Of a stretch of 64,000 nt of DNA, positions 55,228-64,000 are shown in pieces. Source of the stretch: Mesorhizobium loti CJ3sym (GTDB taxonomy: Bacteria; Pseudomonadota; Alphaproteobacteria; Rhizobiales; Rhizobiaceae); assembly GCF_000472785.1 (NCBI RefSeq), contig NZ_AXAL01000017.1, positions 1 through 64,000 on the forward strand, read 5' to 3'. The translations under genes and the position numbers were made by a program. Each line of letters opens with the position of its first letter. Within the stretch, counting starts at the first letter, position 1. The notes under the pieces were generated by a model. That model was not told the origin of the DNA and searched no databases. It saw only the letters and a list, made by a program, of their open reading frames with translations.

Positions 55228-56226
55228 TCAGCGCAACAGGAAGCCGCGCCCCAGTTCGTCGTCGGGTTCGACAATGAATTCCGCCCGCCCGGAATAATAG
55301 GCCCGGCCGCCAACGCGGGCGATGATCGCCTCGTGCTGGCCGGCCTGCGCTGTGCTCGCCACGGCGCCGGAGAAGCGCGAGCCGGCGATGCTCTCGAAGG
55401 TACGCGTCTGCCCGATGCCGATCTCGCCCTTGGCATGCATGGCCGCCAGCCGCGCGGTGACACCGGAACCGGTCGGCGAGCGGTCGACTTCCGCCTCGGC
55501 GAAGACGCAGATGTTTTTGGTCTCCTCGCCGCAAAAGGCATCCTTTCCGTCGGTCAAAATGGTCCCATAGAGAAAGGCAAGATCGGCATGATCGGGATGC
55601 GACAGGCGGAAATCGGCTTTCAGCCTGTCCGTCAAGGCGGTCGCCGCGTCGACGAAATCGCGCACGCGGCTGCGGCCGAATTCGAGGCCGAACTGGTGGC
55701 AATCGGCCAGTGCGTAGAAGGCGCCGCCATAGGCGACGTCGAAACTGATGTTGCCATAGCCTGTCAGCTCGATCTGTTGGTCACGAGCGAAAAGGAAGGC
55801 CGGCACGCTTTCGAACGACACTGCACCGGCCTTGCCGTCCCTGACCTCGACCGAGGCGACCACGAGACCGCATGGCGCCTCGATGTTGACAGTCGTGACA
55901 GGTTCCTGTTTCGCCACCAGCCCTTCATCGATGGCATAGCGGCCGAGCGCGACGATGGCGTGGCCGCACATGGTCGAATAGCCCTCATTGTGCATGAACA
56001 GCACGGCAAGGTCGGCGCCGGGCAGGTCCGGCTCGATCAGCAGGGCGCCATACATGTCGTAATGGCCGCGCGGCTCGAACATCAGGATTCTTCTGAGATG
56101 ATCGAGATGGTCGCGCACATAGGCGCGCTTTTCCAGGATGGTGCCCTTCGGGATGGCGGGATAGCCTGATGTGACGATCCTGAGCGGTTCGCCGCCCGTA
56201 TGCATGTCGACGACGGTCAGCGTCAT
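55228..56226 (-). CDS. Trans-3-hydroxy-L-proline dehydratase (proline racemase family)
   Basis: This 332-residue member of the proline racemase family has Cys87 in STMCGHAIVALG. The second catalytic position is Thr252 (DRSPTGSGVTAR) instead of Cys. That Cys/Thr pair is the hallmark of trans-3-hydroxyproline dehydratases (EC 4.2.1.77), while racemases and 4-hydroxyproline epimerases have Cys/Cys. The product would be pyrroline-2-carboxylate. ATG 56226 overlaps the stop of the upstream ICL/PEP-mutase gene by 4 bp, so they are coupled. Confidence 0.87.
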   Translation of the reverse strand: MTLTVVDMHTGGEPLRIVTSGYPAIPKGTILEKRAYVRDHLDHLRRILMFEPRGHYDMYGALLIEPDLPGADLAVLFMHNEGYSTMCGHAIVALGRYAIDEGLVAKQEPVTTVNIEAPCGLVVASVEVRDGKAGAVSFESVPAFLFARDQQIELTGYGNISFDVAYGGAFYALADCHQFGLEFGRSRVRDFVDAATALTDRLKADFRLSHPDHADLAFLYGTILTDGKDAFCGEETKNICVFAEAEVDRSPTGSGVTARLAAMHAKGEIGIGQTRTFESIAGSRFSGAVASTAQAGQHEAIIARVGGRAYYSGRAEFIVEPDDELGRGFLLR

Positions 56227-57026
56227 GCGACAGGCTTGCTGTACAGCGCCTGTAGCTTGCTGAACGGCATGGCGGCGCGGGTGAAGCCGAACGTGCCGTC
56301 CTGCTGGATCTCGCGCGCCGCTGTCTCCAGCATGCCATAGGCGAAATTGGTCAGCCATGGCCCTAGCGAAATGCGCTTCACGCCGGCCATGGCGAGATCG
56401 GCGATGGTGAAGCCGGGTTTTGCCATGACATTGACCGGCTTGCTGACCGCCGAACAAAGCGTGCGGATCATCTCGACGTCACCGATACCCGGCGCATAGA
56501 GCACGTCGGCGCCCGCCTTTTCGAAGGCCTGCAGCCGCTTGATGGTGTCGTCGAGGTCGGACTTGCCCCACAGAAAATTCTCGGCCCGCGCGGTGAACAC
56601 GAAATCCCGCTTCAGGGCGCGTGCTGCCTCCACCGCCGCGGCCACGCGCTCGACCGCATGCGCAAAATCATAGATCGGCTTGTCGGGATCGCCTGTGTGG
56701 TCCTCGATCGAACAGCCGGCAAGGCCGGCCGCTTCCGCCGCGAAGATGGTTTCAGCTGCCTGCTCGGCGCTGTCGCCCTTGCCCTTCTCGAGATCGGCCG
56801 AGACCGGCAGGCTGGTCGCCGCCGTCACCTCGCGGCAATGATGGATCATCTGCTCGAAGGTCACCGCGCCGTCCGGCAGGCCGCGCGAAAAGGCAAAGCC
56901 GGCGCTCGTCGTCGCCAGCGCCTTGAAGCCGAAGGAGCCAAGCAGCTTGGTCGTGCCCGGATCCCAGGGATTGGGCATGACGAAGGTCGATGCATGCAGC
57001 TCGCGAAAGATCTTGCCTTTGCCCAT
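56223..57026 (-). CDS. Isocitrate lyase/PEP mutase superfamily protein
   Basis: This 267-residue TIM-barrel protein has AGCSIEDHTGDPDKPIYDFA, FTARAENFLWG and ADVLYAPGIGD, the Mg-binding and substrate loops of the ICL/PEPM superfamily. It is shorter than isocitrate lyase and lacks the KKCGH motif, so it is probably a C-C or C-P bond lyase of unknown substrate. GGGGGAG precedes ATG 57026. It is the first gene of a two-gene unit with the hydroxyproline dehydratase. Confidence 0.85.
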   Translation of the reverse strand: MGKGKIFRELHASTFVMPNPWDPGTTKLLGSFGFKALATTSAGFAFSRGLPDGAVTFEQMIHHCREVTAATSLPVSADLEKGKGDSAEQAAETIFAAEAAGLAGCSIEDHTGDPDKPIYDFAHAVERVAAAVEAARALKRDFVFTARAENFLWGKSDLDDTIKRLQAFEKAGADVLYAPGIGDVEMIRTLCSAVSKPVNVMAKPGFTIADLAMAGVKRISLGPWLTNFAYGMLETAAREIQQDGTFGFTRAAMPFSKLQALYSKPVA

Positions 57027-57099
57027 GAATGCTCCCCCAGCAGAGTTGTGAACGAACTCTATCGCGCGTGCTTCGGTCGGGCAAACGAATGCGGCTGGT

Positions 57100-57945
57100 T
57101 CAGAATCGCTTCGCGTTCTCTGCTGCCAATTTTTCGAAAGCGTCGGAATCCGCGACATAGTGTGCCGCCGTTTTGTCCCAGCGATAGGTAACTGAAATGT
57201 CGTTGGAGGCGGCTTGTGGGGGCGTTTCGCCGCAATCCTCTTCGTTCGGCTCGGTCTTGTCGGTTATGGTGGCCTTGATCGCCGCATAGGGTTGGCCGTC
57301 GCTCAGCGACTGGAAAGCCAGGTTCTGCGAGCGTTTGTAGGAACAGACATTTTCGTCGAGCGTGTAGATGATGTCGATCAGTTCGAAACGGTCGCTACGC
57401 ACCAGAATGACCGGCGTCGACAGGTAACCCTGGTTCGAATTGAAATGCGTGCTGGAGGCCATCAAGGCATCGTCGTCTGCGCCCAGGGAGAGTTTGCCGG
57501 GGTTGCGAAAGAAGGTGAAGCGGTCGGTCGCCACATTGACCGCATCGAGCAGTTTCGGTTTGCCGGTGAGATCATAAAGCGCCAGCACGGCATAGCCCTC
57601 GGCGCTGTCCGGTGACTCGCCGAGATCGACCAGCATGGCCAACCGGTCCTTGCCGCCGGCCTTTATGGCAAGCACGCCGGCGCTGAAAACGCTCGATGCT
57701 TCCGGCGGCGAGGTGTCATTGTCGGGACCGGCGATGTGTCGTATCTTGATCGGCGAGGAGCCGACAAAATAATCATCCTTCGCCGTCAAATCCGGGATGA
57801 ACATCCGGACAAGATCGGCATAGGTGGTGTCGGCGTGGCCAACGATGGATTTGCCGAGGTCTGGATTGGCGGCGTCTTCAGCGCCAGCCGTGCCCCACAG
57901 CAATGGCAGCAGCAGCAGGGCGAGGATGAGGCGGGTGGATTTCAT
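57100..57945 (-). CDS. Secreted hypothetical protein, 281 residues
   Basis: The signal peptide is MKSTRLILALLLLPLLWGTA (cleavage near AGAED). The mature part is rich in beta-like strands with DLGESPDSAEGYAVLALYDL and a late KTEPNEEDCGETPPQ; two cysteines could form a disulfide. I recognise no family. ATG 57945 with GAGG upstream is chosen over 57957. Located between two metabolic units; role unknown. Confidence 0.75.
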   Translation of the reverse strand: MKSTRLILALLLLPLLWGTAGAEDAANPDLGKSIVGHADTTYADLVRMFIPDLTAKDDYFVGSSPIKIRHIAGPDNDTSPPEASSVFSAGVLAIKAGGKDRLAMLVDLGESPDSAEGYAVLALYDLTGKPKLLDAVNVATDRFTFFRNPGKLSLGADDDALMASSTHFNSNQGYLSTPVILVRSDRFELIDIIYTLDENVCSYKRSQNLAFQSLSDGQPYAAIKATITDKTEPNEEDCGETPPQAASNDISVTYRWDKTAAHYVADSDAFEKLAAENAKRF

Positions 57946-58104
57946 GCGTGGCCTCAAGTTGGCGGTGCCAAGTGATTGTGTAAGATCAGACGCTTGGTAT
58001 CGCGCTGAACGGGCAATCCCACCGGCTCATGGATAGCGGCGCTATGGGCAGTTCGCGATCCATTCCGGACATTCCAAAGATTAGTCGGAGGCAAGGCGTT
58101 GCGT

Positions 58105-58734
58105 CTACGGCGTCGCGCGGTAGCGCTCAAGCAGCCGGAGGATCTCCGCCTGCTGCATTTTCGCCTCTGGCGAGCCACTGCCGCCACGGCCGGTCTGCCG
58201 CGTCGCAAGGATCATTGGCGTCGAACCGTTCCCGTTCTTGCGCAACGCATCGGCACCGCCATCAAGGAGTGCGCTCACCGCTGCCGCACTCCGGGTTCTA
58301 ACGGCGCGATGCAAAGGCGTGACGCCGCTTCGGTCGATGGCGTTCGGATCGGCTCCTGATGCGATCAGCAAGGCGATGGTCGCGGACTGGGAGGCTGGAT
58401 TCCATCGGGGCTCCCCCGGAATTCCGTCAGCCGCATAGTGGAGTGGCCTCGCGCCCCGGCGGTTTCGCGCGGTGACGTCTGCGCCAAGGCTGACCAGCTC
58501 TCGCGCGATCTCAGGCCGATGGGCCGCCGCTGCGACGTGGAGCGCGGTGTCGCCAGTATAAACGTAGTGCTTGATCTCGGTCAGAAAGTGATCCGTCGCC
58601 GCAGCCCCCGCCGCGCCTTCATTCAGGGCCGCGTTGGCGAGGGCAGGAAAGGCAGTCAGCAAGCCGTGCACCGCCGCGCTGTCAGCCGATGCGATTGCCT
58701 TCATCAGGCGCCAGAGTGCGGTATCGTCCATCAT
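58105..58734 (-). CDS. Ankyrin-repeat protein
   Basis: This 209-residue protein has about four ankyrin repeats: GDTALHVAAAAHRPEIAREL, GARPLHYAADG, GVTPLHRAVRTRSAAAVSAL and GSTPMILATRQT, each with the TPLH-type turn. It begins MMDDTALWRLMKAI at 58734; the track's earlier start adds unrelated residues. Ankyrin proteins mediate protein contact; no partner is visible. Confidence 0.85.
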   Translation of the reverse strand: MMDDTALWRLMKAIASADSAAVHGLLTAFPALANAALNEGAAGAAATDHFLTEIKHYVYTGDTALHVAAAAHRPEIARELVSLGADVTARNRRGARPLHYAADGIPGEPRWNPASQSATIALLIASGADPNAIDRSGVTPLHRAVRTRSAAAVSALLDGGADALRKNGNGSTPMILATRQTGRGGSGSPEAKMQQAEILRLLERYRATP

Positions 58735-58952
58735 CGTTCGCTTCAAGCCCTCTGCTCGCGAATTCAGGGATGAAGTGTACGTCAGGCAACGGCAGCTCAC
58801 CATCCTCATCGGAACTTCGTCAGGTTCGCTTGTCGGCGAAACCTCGACGCGCGGCGATCCCGATCGCTGGGGGAGCGCCACACCGGGTACCAAACGTCTG
58901 ATTTCGACCACTGGCATGGACAATCGAGGCGCACCGCGTGACGGATATCAAA

Positions 58953-59612
58953 TCAGTGGATCGGCACCAGCCCGGCCAGTTCGCGCATGTCGTCGAACAG
59001 GATGCCGCCAGCCTCAATCAGGCCATCGCGGTCGGAATAGGGGTCGCCATGATAGGAAAACACCCGCATGCCGGCCGCTATTCCCGCTTGCGTGCCGGCG
59101 ACGCTGTCCTCGATGACGATGCAGTCGGCGGGCGCAAAACCCATGGTCTTGGCCGCATGCAGGAACAGGTCGGGGAACGGCTTGCCGCGCCCGACCATGG
59201 TCGCGGAAAACATCGCATGTTCGAACAGCGGCAAGAGCCCTGTCTGGCCAAGCGTGATGTGCATTTTCGACACCCTGGCCGAAGTGGCGACGCAATAGGG
59301 GATGCCGGCCGCGCGGACCGCCTCGATGAACTCGCGGACATAGGGGATCGCCTCGACCCCATGCGCAAACAGATCCGGCAGGCCGGCGTTCCAGCGATCG
59401 ACGAAATCGGCGCCGAGCCGCACCTCGGTCTGCGCTTCGATCTCCTTTTGCACCGAGAGCATGCTGCGGCCGGAGAAATTCTTGCGGCAATATTCGAAGC
59501 TGGTCGCATAGCCGGCAGCGCTCAGCCATTCGGCGAGGCGCCGGTTGGCAAGATTCTCAGTGTCGACGAGGATGCCGTCGCAGTCGAAAATAACAAGTTT
59601 GGGGATTTGCAT
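58953..59612 (-). CDS. HAD-superfamily phosphatase (phosphoglycolate phosphatase-like)
   Basis: This 219-residue HAD hydrolase has motif I VIFDCDGILVDTENL, motif II ATSARV, motif III around RGKPFPD and motif IV IVIEDSVAGTQAG. The cap domain is helical (class I). It probably dephosphorylates a small sugar or acid phosphate. Its start overlaps the dut stop by one base (TGATG), so the two genes are coupled. Confidence 0.9.
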   Translation of the reverse strand: MQIPKLVIFDCDGILVDTENLANRRLAEWLSAAGYATSFEYCRKNFSGRSMLSVQKEIEAQTEVRLGADFVDRWNAGLPDLFAHGVEAIPYVREFIEAVRAAGIPYCVATSARVSKMHITLGQTGLLPLFEHAMFSATMVGRGKPFPDLFLHAAKTMGFAPADCIVIEDSVAGTQAGIAAGMRVFSYHGDPYSDRDGLIEAGGILFDDMRELAGLVPIH

Positions 59613-60097
59613 CAGGCGGTGCCGGTCGACCCGAACCCGCCAGAGCCGCGCGCCGTGCCGCCAGCCAAGTTGCGCTCTTCGACGGCAGCCTGCGTCACAA
59701 CAGCAAATACGATCTGCGCGATGCGCATGCCGCGCGTCACCGCAAAATCCTCGTCGCCGAGATTGACCAAGAGCACCTTGACCTCGCCGCGATAATCGCT
59801 GTCGACCGTTCCCGGTGAGTTCAGGACGGTAAGGCCATGCTTGAAGGCAAGGCCGGAGCGCGGCCGCACCTGACCTTCCATGCCTTCCGGGATTTCCAGG
59901 ATCAGCCCGGTCGGCACAAGCGCGCGTTTGCCAGGCAGGATCAGCAGCGGCCGGTCGTCCGGGACTGCGGCGCGCAGATCCATGCCGGCGGCGCCGGTGC
60001 TTTCATAGGCGGGGAGGGGAAGCCCTTCAGCGTGCGGCAATCTGACGAAGCCGACAGTCGGGCCGATGACGGAGGAGTTTTGGAGGGCTGCGCGCAT
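59612..60097 (-). CDS. dut: dUTP diphosphatase
   Basis: This 161-residue trimeric dUTPase has all five family motifs: STGAAGMDLRA, RSGLAFKHGL, GTVDSDYRGEV, RGMRIAQIVF and the C-terminal GSGGFGSTG. It hydrolyses dUTP to dUMP. ATG 60097; the stop overlaps the HAD gene. Confidence 0.96.
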   Translation of the reverse strand: MRAALQNSSVIGPTVGFVRLPHAEGLPLPAYESTGAAGMDLRAAVPDDRPLLILPGKRALVPTGLILEIPEGMEGQVRPRSGLAFKHGLTVLNSPGTVDSDYRGEVKVLLVNLGDEDFAVTRGMRIAQIVFAVVTQAAVEERNLAGGTARGSGGFGSTGTA

Positions 60098-60175
60098 AAA
60101 ATCGATCCTATCGGCGCGATTGCCGATTCGGTCAATTCGCCCGCAAGCCTATCAACGGCTTTCTTTCGGGCATCA

Positions 60176-60646
60176 CTATGACCTGACCATCGGAACCACC
60201 GTCGTCTCCTTGATCTCCTCCATCACGAAGGAGGCGGACACGTCAGACAGCGCCACCTTGGCGATCAGCCGTTGGTAGAGCCGGTCGTAGGCCTTCACGT
60301 CGGCGACGCGCGCGCGCAAGACATAGTCGAGGTCGCCCGACATCCGATAGACGCCGGTGATTTCGGGAAAGCTCGTCACCGCCGCCCGGAATTTCTGCAG
60401 CCAGTCCGGATCATGGTTCGACGTGCGAATCAGGATGAACACCGAAAGCCCAAGCCCGAGCTTTTCGGCATCGACCAGCGCCACCCGGCCGGTGATGACG
60501 CCATCCTCTTCCAGCCGCTTGACGCGCCGCCAGCAGGCATTGCGCGACAAGGCCACCCGTTCCGACAGCTGGTCGACCGACAAAGTGCCGTCCCGTTGCA
60601 ATTCGCTCAGCAATTTTCGGTCAATTTCATCAATTTCAATCACCAT
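60176..60646 (-). CDS. Lrp/AsnC-family transcriptional regulator
   Basis: This 156-residue regulator has an N-terminal HTH (IDRKLLSELQRDGTLSVDQLSERVALSRNACWRRVKRLEEDG) and a C-terminal RAM domain (VFILIRTSNHDPDWLQKF). It binds an amino acid or a related ligand. ATG 60646 is chosen, but ATG 60664 would add six residues. TGGGA (60648-60652) and TCCCA (60659-60663) form an inverted repeat across the start region, a possible autoregulatory site. Confidence 0.9.
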   Translation of the reverse strand: MVIEIDEIDRKLLSELQRDGTLSVDQLSERVALSRNACWRRVKRLEEDGVITGRVALVDAEKLGLGLSVFILIRTSNHDPDWLQKFRAAVTSFPEITGVYRMSGDLDYVLRARVADVKAYDRLYQRLIAKVALSDVSASFVMEEIKETTVVPMVRS

Positions 60647-60760
60647 GTGGGATGTTTGTCCCATGGAATGGCAGAATACAAGGATATTTTGAGACCGATG
60701 AACCGGCGAAGCGTGTCAGGATACTCATATCAGGAACGTCAAGCGCTGAAGGGGACCAGC

Positions 60761-61009
60761 ATGTCGGTCGCAAGGATTTTTACCTCTCATCCGGCCAAGG
60801 TTGGCGAAACCTATTTCGGCCATATGGCCTTCGCCGCCTGGTTCTCGTCGCGCTTGCTGATGGCGGCGAGTGCCGCGCTCGTTCATGCTTTCTTGCCATT
60901 TCTGTTTGAGACTACCGCCAGCCGAATCGTTCGCGAGCTTTACGAGCGGACGCACAACAGAGGCACACACGCGACCAAGGAGCCTGCGGCTCTTCTGGAT
61001 CGCGCCTAG
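60761..61009 (+). CDS. DUF6356-family small membrane protein
   Basis: This 82-residue protein starts MSVARIFTSHPAKVGETYFG, the family's N-terminal signature, and has one hydrophobic segment (LLMAASAALVHAFLPFLF) followed by a basic tail. ATG 60761 has GGGGA 5 bases upstream. Function is unknown. It is 15 bp before the glutamine amidotransferase gene and probably co-transcribed. Confidence 0.82.
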   Translation: MSVARIFTSHPAKVGETYFGHMAFAAWFSSRLLMAASAALVHAFLPFLFETTASRIVRELYERTHNRGTHATKEPAALLDRA

Positions 61010-61024
61010 AGGACGATAAAAGCG

Positions 61025-61822
61025 ATGTGCCGGTGGGCGGCCTATCTCGGTGAAGCGGTCTTTCTCGAAGACATCCTGACGGCGCCCTGCCATTCGCTGA
61101 TTGCCCAGAGCCATTGCGCCCAGGAGGCGAAATCGCCGACCAATGGCGACGGTTTTGGCCTTGCCTGGTATGGCGACCGGCCGGAACCGGGTCTCTATCG
61201 CGACATCCTGCCGGCCTGGTCCGATCCCAATCTGAAGAGCCTGTGCCGGCAGATCAAATCCGGCCTGTTCCTCGCCCATGTGCGGGCCTCGACCGGCGGC
61301 GCCACCAGCCGCATGAACTGCCATCCCTTCATCTCCGGCCGCTGGTCGTTCATGCACAATGGGCAGATCGGCGGCTTCGGGAAAATCCGCCGTGCGCTGG
61401 AGAATTCGCTGTCCGATGCCGTCTTCGACCAGCGCGAAGGCACCACCGATTCGGAACTCTTTTTTCTCCTTATGATCGACGAGGGATTGGCCGGTGATCC
61501 GCAAGGCGCTGTGTCACGCGCCACCAGCCGCGTCATCGAAGCCTCGCGCCGGGCCGGCCTCGAACCGACGCTGAAACTCACCGCTGCCTTCTCCGACGGG
61601 CAGGCGCTGCATGCGGTGCGCTACGCCACCGACGCGCATGCGCCGACGCTTTACACCTCTATCCTGCGCAAGGGCGGCCGCTGCATCGTCTCCGAGCCGT
61701 TCGATCGCGAGGGCGGCGATTGGCAGGCGATCCCGCCGGCGAGCTTCGTCACCATGACCACGGATGGGATCAGCATTCGCCCGTTTGCTCCGGCCGCAGC
61801 GAAGCTGGCGCTGGTCGGGTAG
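61025..61822 (+). CDS. Class II glutamine amidotransferase (EgtC-like)
   Basis: This 265-residue Ntn-type amidotransferase starts MCRWAAYLGE, with Cys2 as nucleophile after Met removal. NGDGFGLAWYG and MNCHPFISGRWSFMHNGQIG form the substrate pocket. It resembles EgtC of ergothioneine synthesis, but no other ergothioneine gene is nearby. The donor/acceptor pair cannot be assigned. Confidence 0.87.
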   Translation: MCRWAAYLGEAVFLEDILTAPCHSLIAQSHCAQEAKSPTNGDGFGLAWYGDRPEPGLYRDILPAWSDPNLKSLCRQIKSGLFLAHVRASTGGATSRMNCHPFISGRWSFMHNGQIGGFGKIRRALENSLSDAVFDQREGTTDSELFFLLMIDEGLAGDPQGAVSRATSRVIEASRRAGLEPTLKLTAAFSDGQALHAVRYATDAHAPTLYTSILRKGGRCIVSEPFDREGGDWQAIPPASFVTMTTDGISIRPFAPAAAKLALVG

Positions 61823-61979
61823 GTATTCGCCAGATCGCAAGGTTGCGGCCACGTCGCGGGACAGGGGGCGCCGTAGAGCGCAACCTCAATCACTGCAGCA
61901 GCGCAATTCTGATCAAGCACGACCGAGTTTCAAATGTTGAACTGCCTCGAAACGGCGCGGCAATGCGGAGCATTTGATC

Positions 61980-63353
61980 ATGGATATCGCTTTTTCCTCG
62001 ACCACGGATATCGCCGCCGCGATCCGTGATCGCAAGCTCTCCGCCGTCGAAGCGTTGGATGCGGCTCTGGAGCAGATCGACCGGCACAACAAAGCTGTCA
62101 ACGCAGTCGTCAATCTCGATCGCGAAGGCGCGCACGAACGCGCCAAAAAGGCCGATATGGCACTCGCGCGCGGGGATATCCTCGGACCATTGCGCGGGGT
62201 GCCCTTCACGCTGAAGGACACGCACGAGACGGCAGATATGAAAACCACGGTCGGCTTCCCGCCCTTCGCCGGCTATCTCGCCAGCCACGACAGTCCGGTC
62301 GTAGCCAAGCTGAAGGCCGCGGGCGGCGTGCTCATGGCCAGGACCAATGTCGCGACCATGCTGTCGGACTGGCAATCGAACAATCCGCTGTTCGGCCGTA
62401 CACGCAATCCGTGGAATCTTGAGCGTACGCCTGGAGGCTCCAGTGGCGGCGCCGCAGCTGCGGTGGCGACTGGCATGACACCATTCGATGTCGGCACCGA
62501 TATGCAGGATTCGATCCGCCTGCCCGCCGCCTTCTGCGGTGTCTATGGCCTGAAGCCGACGGAGAACCGTGTCTCGCTGGCCGGTGCTTTCCCCAACCCG
62601 GGCGGTGCTGCGCGCAGCGTGCGGCTGATGTCTTGCCTTGGGCCGTTGGCGCGGAGCGTGGACGATCTGGCGTTGATCTATCAAATCATCGCCGGGCCGG
62701 ACGGGCACGACACCGATCTCGCGCCAGTACCGGTCGAGGCTATGCCGAAGCTCGACCTCAAGACATTGCGCATCGCTTTCGCGCCATCCTTCCCCGGCTT
62801 CCCGGTGGCCGGCGAGATCAGCGCCGCCGTCGAAAATCTGGCAGCGCAGTTGCAAGGCGCTGGTGCGGTCGTCGAGGAGGCGAAATTGCCGAAGCTCGAT
62901 CTGCACGACGATCTCGCGCAAGGCGGCGCGCTGATCGGTATGATGATGGAAGCCGCGCCGCCCAAACCGCCGGAGCAGCCGACGTCAGTCTCGCGCTGGT
63001 TCGAGGCGCTGGCCCGCCGCGACAGATCCATTCTCACCTGGGATAGTTTTTTCGACCGCCATGATGCACTGCTCTGCCCGGTTGCCATGACCGCGGCCTT
63101 TCCGCATTGCGAGCCGGGTACGCCGATCAAGGTCGACGGCAAGGAGCAGAATTACTGGATGCTGCCGGCCTATGGCGCGGTCTTCAACTACAGCGGCCAT
63201 CCGGCACTTTCGATGCCATGCAGACAGGATCGTGATGGTCTGCCGATCGGGCTGCAACTGGTCGGCAAACGCTGGTCGGAATCGCGGCTGCTCGGTATTG
63301 CGGCGGCAATCGAGCCGGTCACTGGCGGCTTTCGCCGTCCGCCGGGTTATTGA
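61980..63353 (+). CDS. Amidase (amidase-signature family)
   Basis: This 457-residue amidase has the Ser-cisSer-Lys triad: Lys in GVPFTLKDTHET, cis-Ser in TPGGSSGGAAAAVATG, and nucleophile Ser in TDMQDSIRLPAAFCGVYGLK. ATG 61980 is chosen over a TTG six bases earlier. The substrate is unknown. It overlaps the convergent oxidoreductase by 7 bp. Confidence 0.92.
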   Translation: MDIAFSSTTDIAAAIRDRKLSAVEALDAALEQIDRHNKAVNAVVNLDREGAHERAKKADMALARGDILGPLRGVPFTLKDTHETADMKTTVGFPPFAGYLASHDSPVVAKLKAAGGVLMARTNVATMLSDWQSNNPLFGRTRNPWNLERTPGGSSGGAAAAVATGMTPFDVGTDMQDSIRLPAAFCGVYGLKPTENRVSLAGAFPNPGGAARSVRLMSCLGPLARSVDDLALIYQIIAGPDGHDTDLAPVPVEAMPKLDLKTLRIAFAPSFPGFPVAGEISAAVENLAAQLQGAGAVVEEAKLPKLDLHDDLAQGGALIGMMMEAAPPKPPEQPTSVSRWFEALARRDRSILTWDSFFDRHDALLCPVAMTAAFPHCEPGTPIKVDGKEQNYWMLPAYGAVFNYSGHPALSMPCRQDRDGLPIGLQLVGKRWSESRLLGIAAAIEPVTGGFRRPPGY

Positions 63354-64000
63354 GCGAAGCGCGACAACCCATAGGGTGCGAGCAGCGGGTCGCGCTCGCC
63401 GTCAAGGATTTCCCTTGTAGCAAACAGGCCGACGGCCGGCGCCAGCGTGATGCCGGAATGCAGGACCGCGACGTAGACACCGTCCATGCCTTCGGCCCGG
63501 CCGATGATCGGAAAGCCGTCGATCGGATTGGGGCGGTAGCCGATTGTGTGGAAATCGAGTTCCAGCCCCTCGGCGTCGCGCAACGCTGCCTTCACCATCG
63601 CGAACAAGTCGCGCGCCGTGACTTCCGGGTTCTCGCCGGGATCGCCGCCGGCGAAATCCGAGCCGGCGATGATGCGGCCCTCGGCCGTCTGGCGCATATG
63701 CAGCTTGTCGGCGTGCACCAGACCGTTGAGCAGCTTCTTGTAGGGCCGCGAATGGACGATCAGCCCGGGCGGCGTCTCGATCGGCAGGCTGATACCGGCC
63801 GTCGCGGCGATGTCCGGTGAGCCGACGCCGGCGGCGATCACCACCTCATCGGCGGCAAACAGCCCATGCGATGTATCCACACCCGTGATCCTGCCATCGG
63901 TCTGGACCAGAGCCGTCACCGTGCTGGAAAGGACGCGCGCGCCATGCCGCTCCGCTTCCGCCAGCAGCGCCGTCGCGGTGGCGACGGGCTCTGCGACACC
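63347..64000 (-). CDS. FAD-dependent amine/D-amino-acid oxidoreductase (DAO family), C-terminal part
   Basis: The gene runs off the right edge: 218 codons are seen, with the frame open at base 64000. The visible part has VVIAAGVGSPDIAATAGISL and a C-terminal IGYRPNPIDGFPIIGRAEGM...GVYVAVLHSGITLAPAVGLF, typical of glycine oxidase or DadA-like enzymes. The FAD-binding N-terminus is outside the window. It is convergent with the amidase. Confidence 0.88.
   Translation of the reverse strand, partial: GVAEPVATATALLAEAERHGARVLSSTVTALVQTDGRITGVDTSHGLFAADEVVIAAGVGSPDIAATAGISLPIETPPGLIVHSRPYKKLLNGLVHADKLHMRQTAEGRIIAGSDFAGGDPGENPEVTARDLFAMVKAALRDAEGLELDFHTIGYRPNPIDGFPIIGRAEGMDGVYVAVLHSGITLAPAVGLFATREILDGERDPLLAPYGLSRFAQ

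Overview
The window reads as chromosomal DNA of a Rhizobiales alphaproteobacterium, most like Mesorhizobium. The support is inferential: high-GC coding sequence on both strands, rhizobial gene sets (ActS/ActR, glnD next to murJ, HmrR/CueR, a MaeB-type malic enzyme, many sugar ABC genes), and intergenic palindromic repeats of the kind common in this order. I saw no rRNA, tRNA or CRISPR array.

Layout. 0-0.25 kb is the end of an IS481-like element cut by the window edge. 0.3-4.5 kb holds an acyltransferase, propionyl-CoA synthetase (prpE) and a secreted DUF2259-type gene that is frameshifted in this sequence. 4.5-7.6 kb holds a 38-residue membrane protein and a small cassette of lasso-peptide/RiPP-type enzymes (PqqD-like, B2 transglutaminase-like protease, HPr-kinase-like kinase, nucleotidyltransferase) with no visible cyclase or clear precursor.

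7.7-19.7 kb is one long leftward operon behind a TGTTTAGTAA-type operator. In transcription order it encodes a binding protein, two permeases, a 68-residue membrane protein, two ABC ATPases, a fused ATP-type dihydroxyacetone kinase, DhaL, DhaM, a private HPr, a private Enzyme I, an HTH-like protein and DhaK. It therefore carries importer, complete PEP phosphorelay and a second ATP-dependent kinase for the same C3 substrate.

19.7-33.3 kb is mostly housekeeping: PIG-L deacetylase, DMT exporter, HrpB, the redox two-component pair ActS/ActR, NhaA and MmcB. A small island with a DUF1778/GNAT toxin-antitoxin pair follows, then CueR, an L,D-transpeptidase, NIPSNAP, NFU, Usp and TrpS. 33.3-39.2 kb has a REP-type repeat pair and a small ORF, then murJ, glnD and a GT25 glycosyltransferase. 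39.3-43.3 kb is a copper module: a MerR-type promoter with 19-bp spacer, a P1B-ATPase with two YHS domains, a DUF305 protein and an aldo/keto reductase. 43.3-51 kb has mutS, a glycosyltransferase, malic enzyme and a PAS-GGDEF protein. 51-64 kb has an orphan MbcA/ParS-type antitoxin, a 250-bp inverted-repeat element, adenosine kinase, DMT and CysZ-like membrane proteins, a trans-3-hydroxyproline dehydratase coupled to an ICL/PEP-mutase homologue, ankyrin, HAD and dUTPase genes, an Lrp regulator, a class II amidotransferase, an amidase and a truncated FAD oxidoreductase.

The best leads for new biology are the RiPP-like cassette, the dihydroxyacetone operon with its small membrane protein, and the short genes that fall outside normal ORF calling. 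All functions are from reading the sequence; no database search was run.
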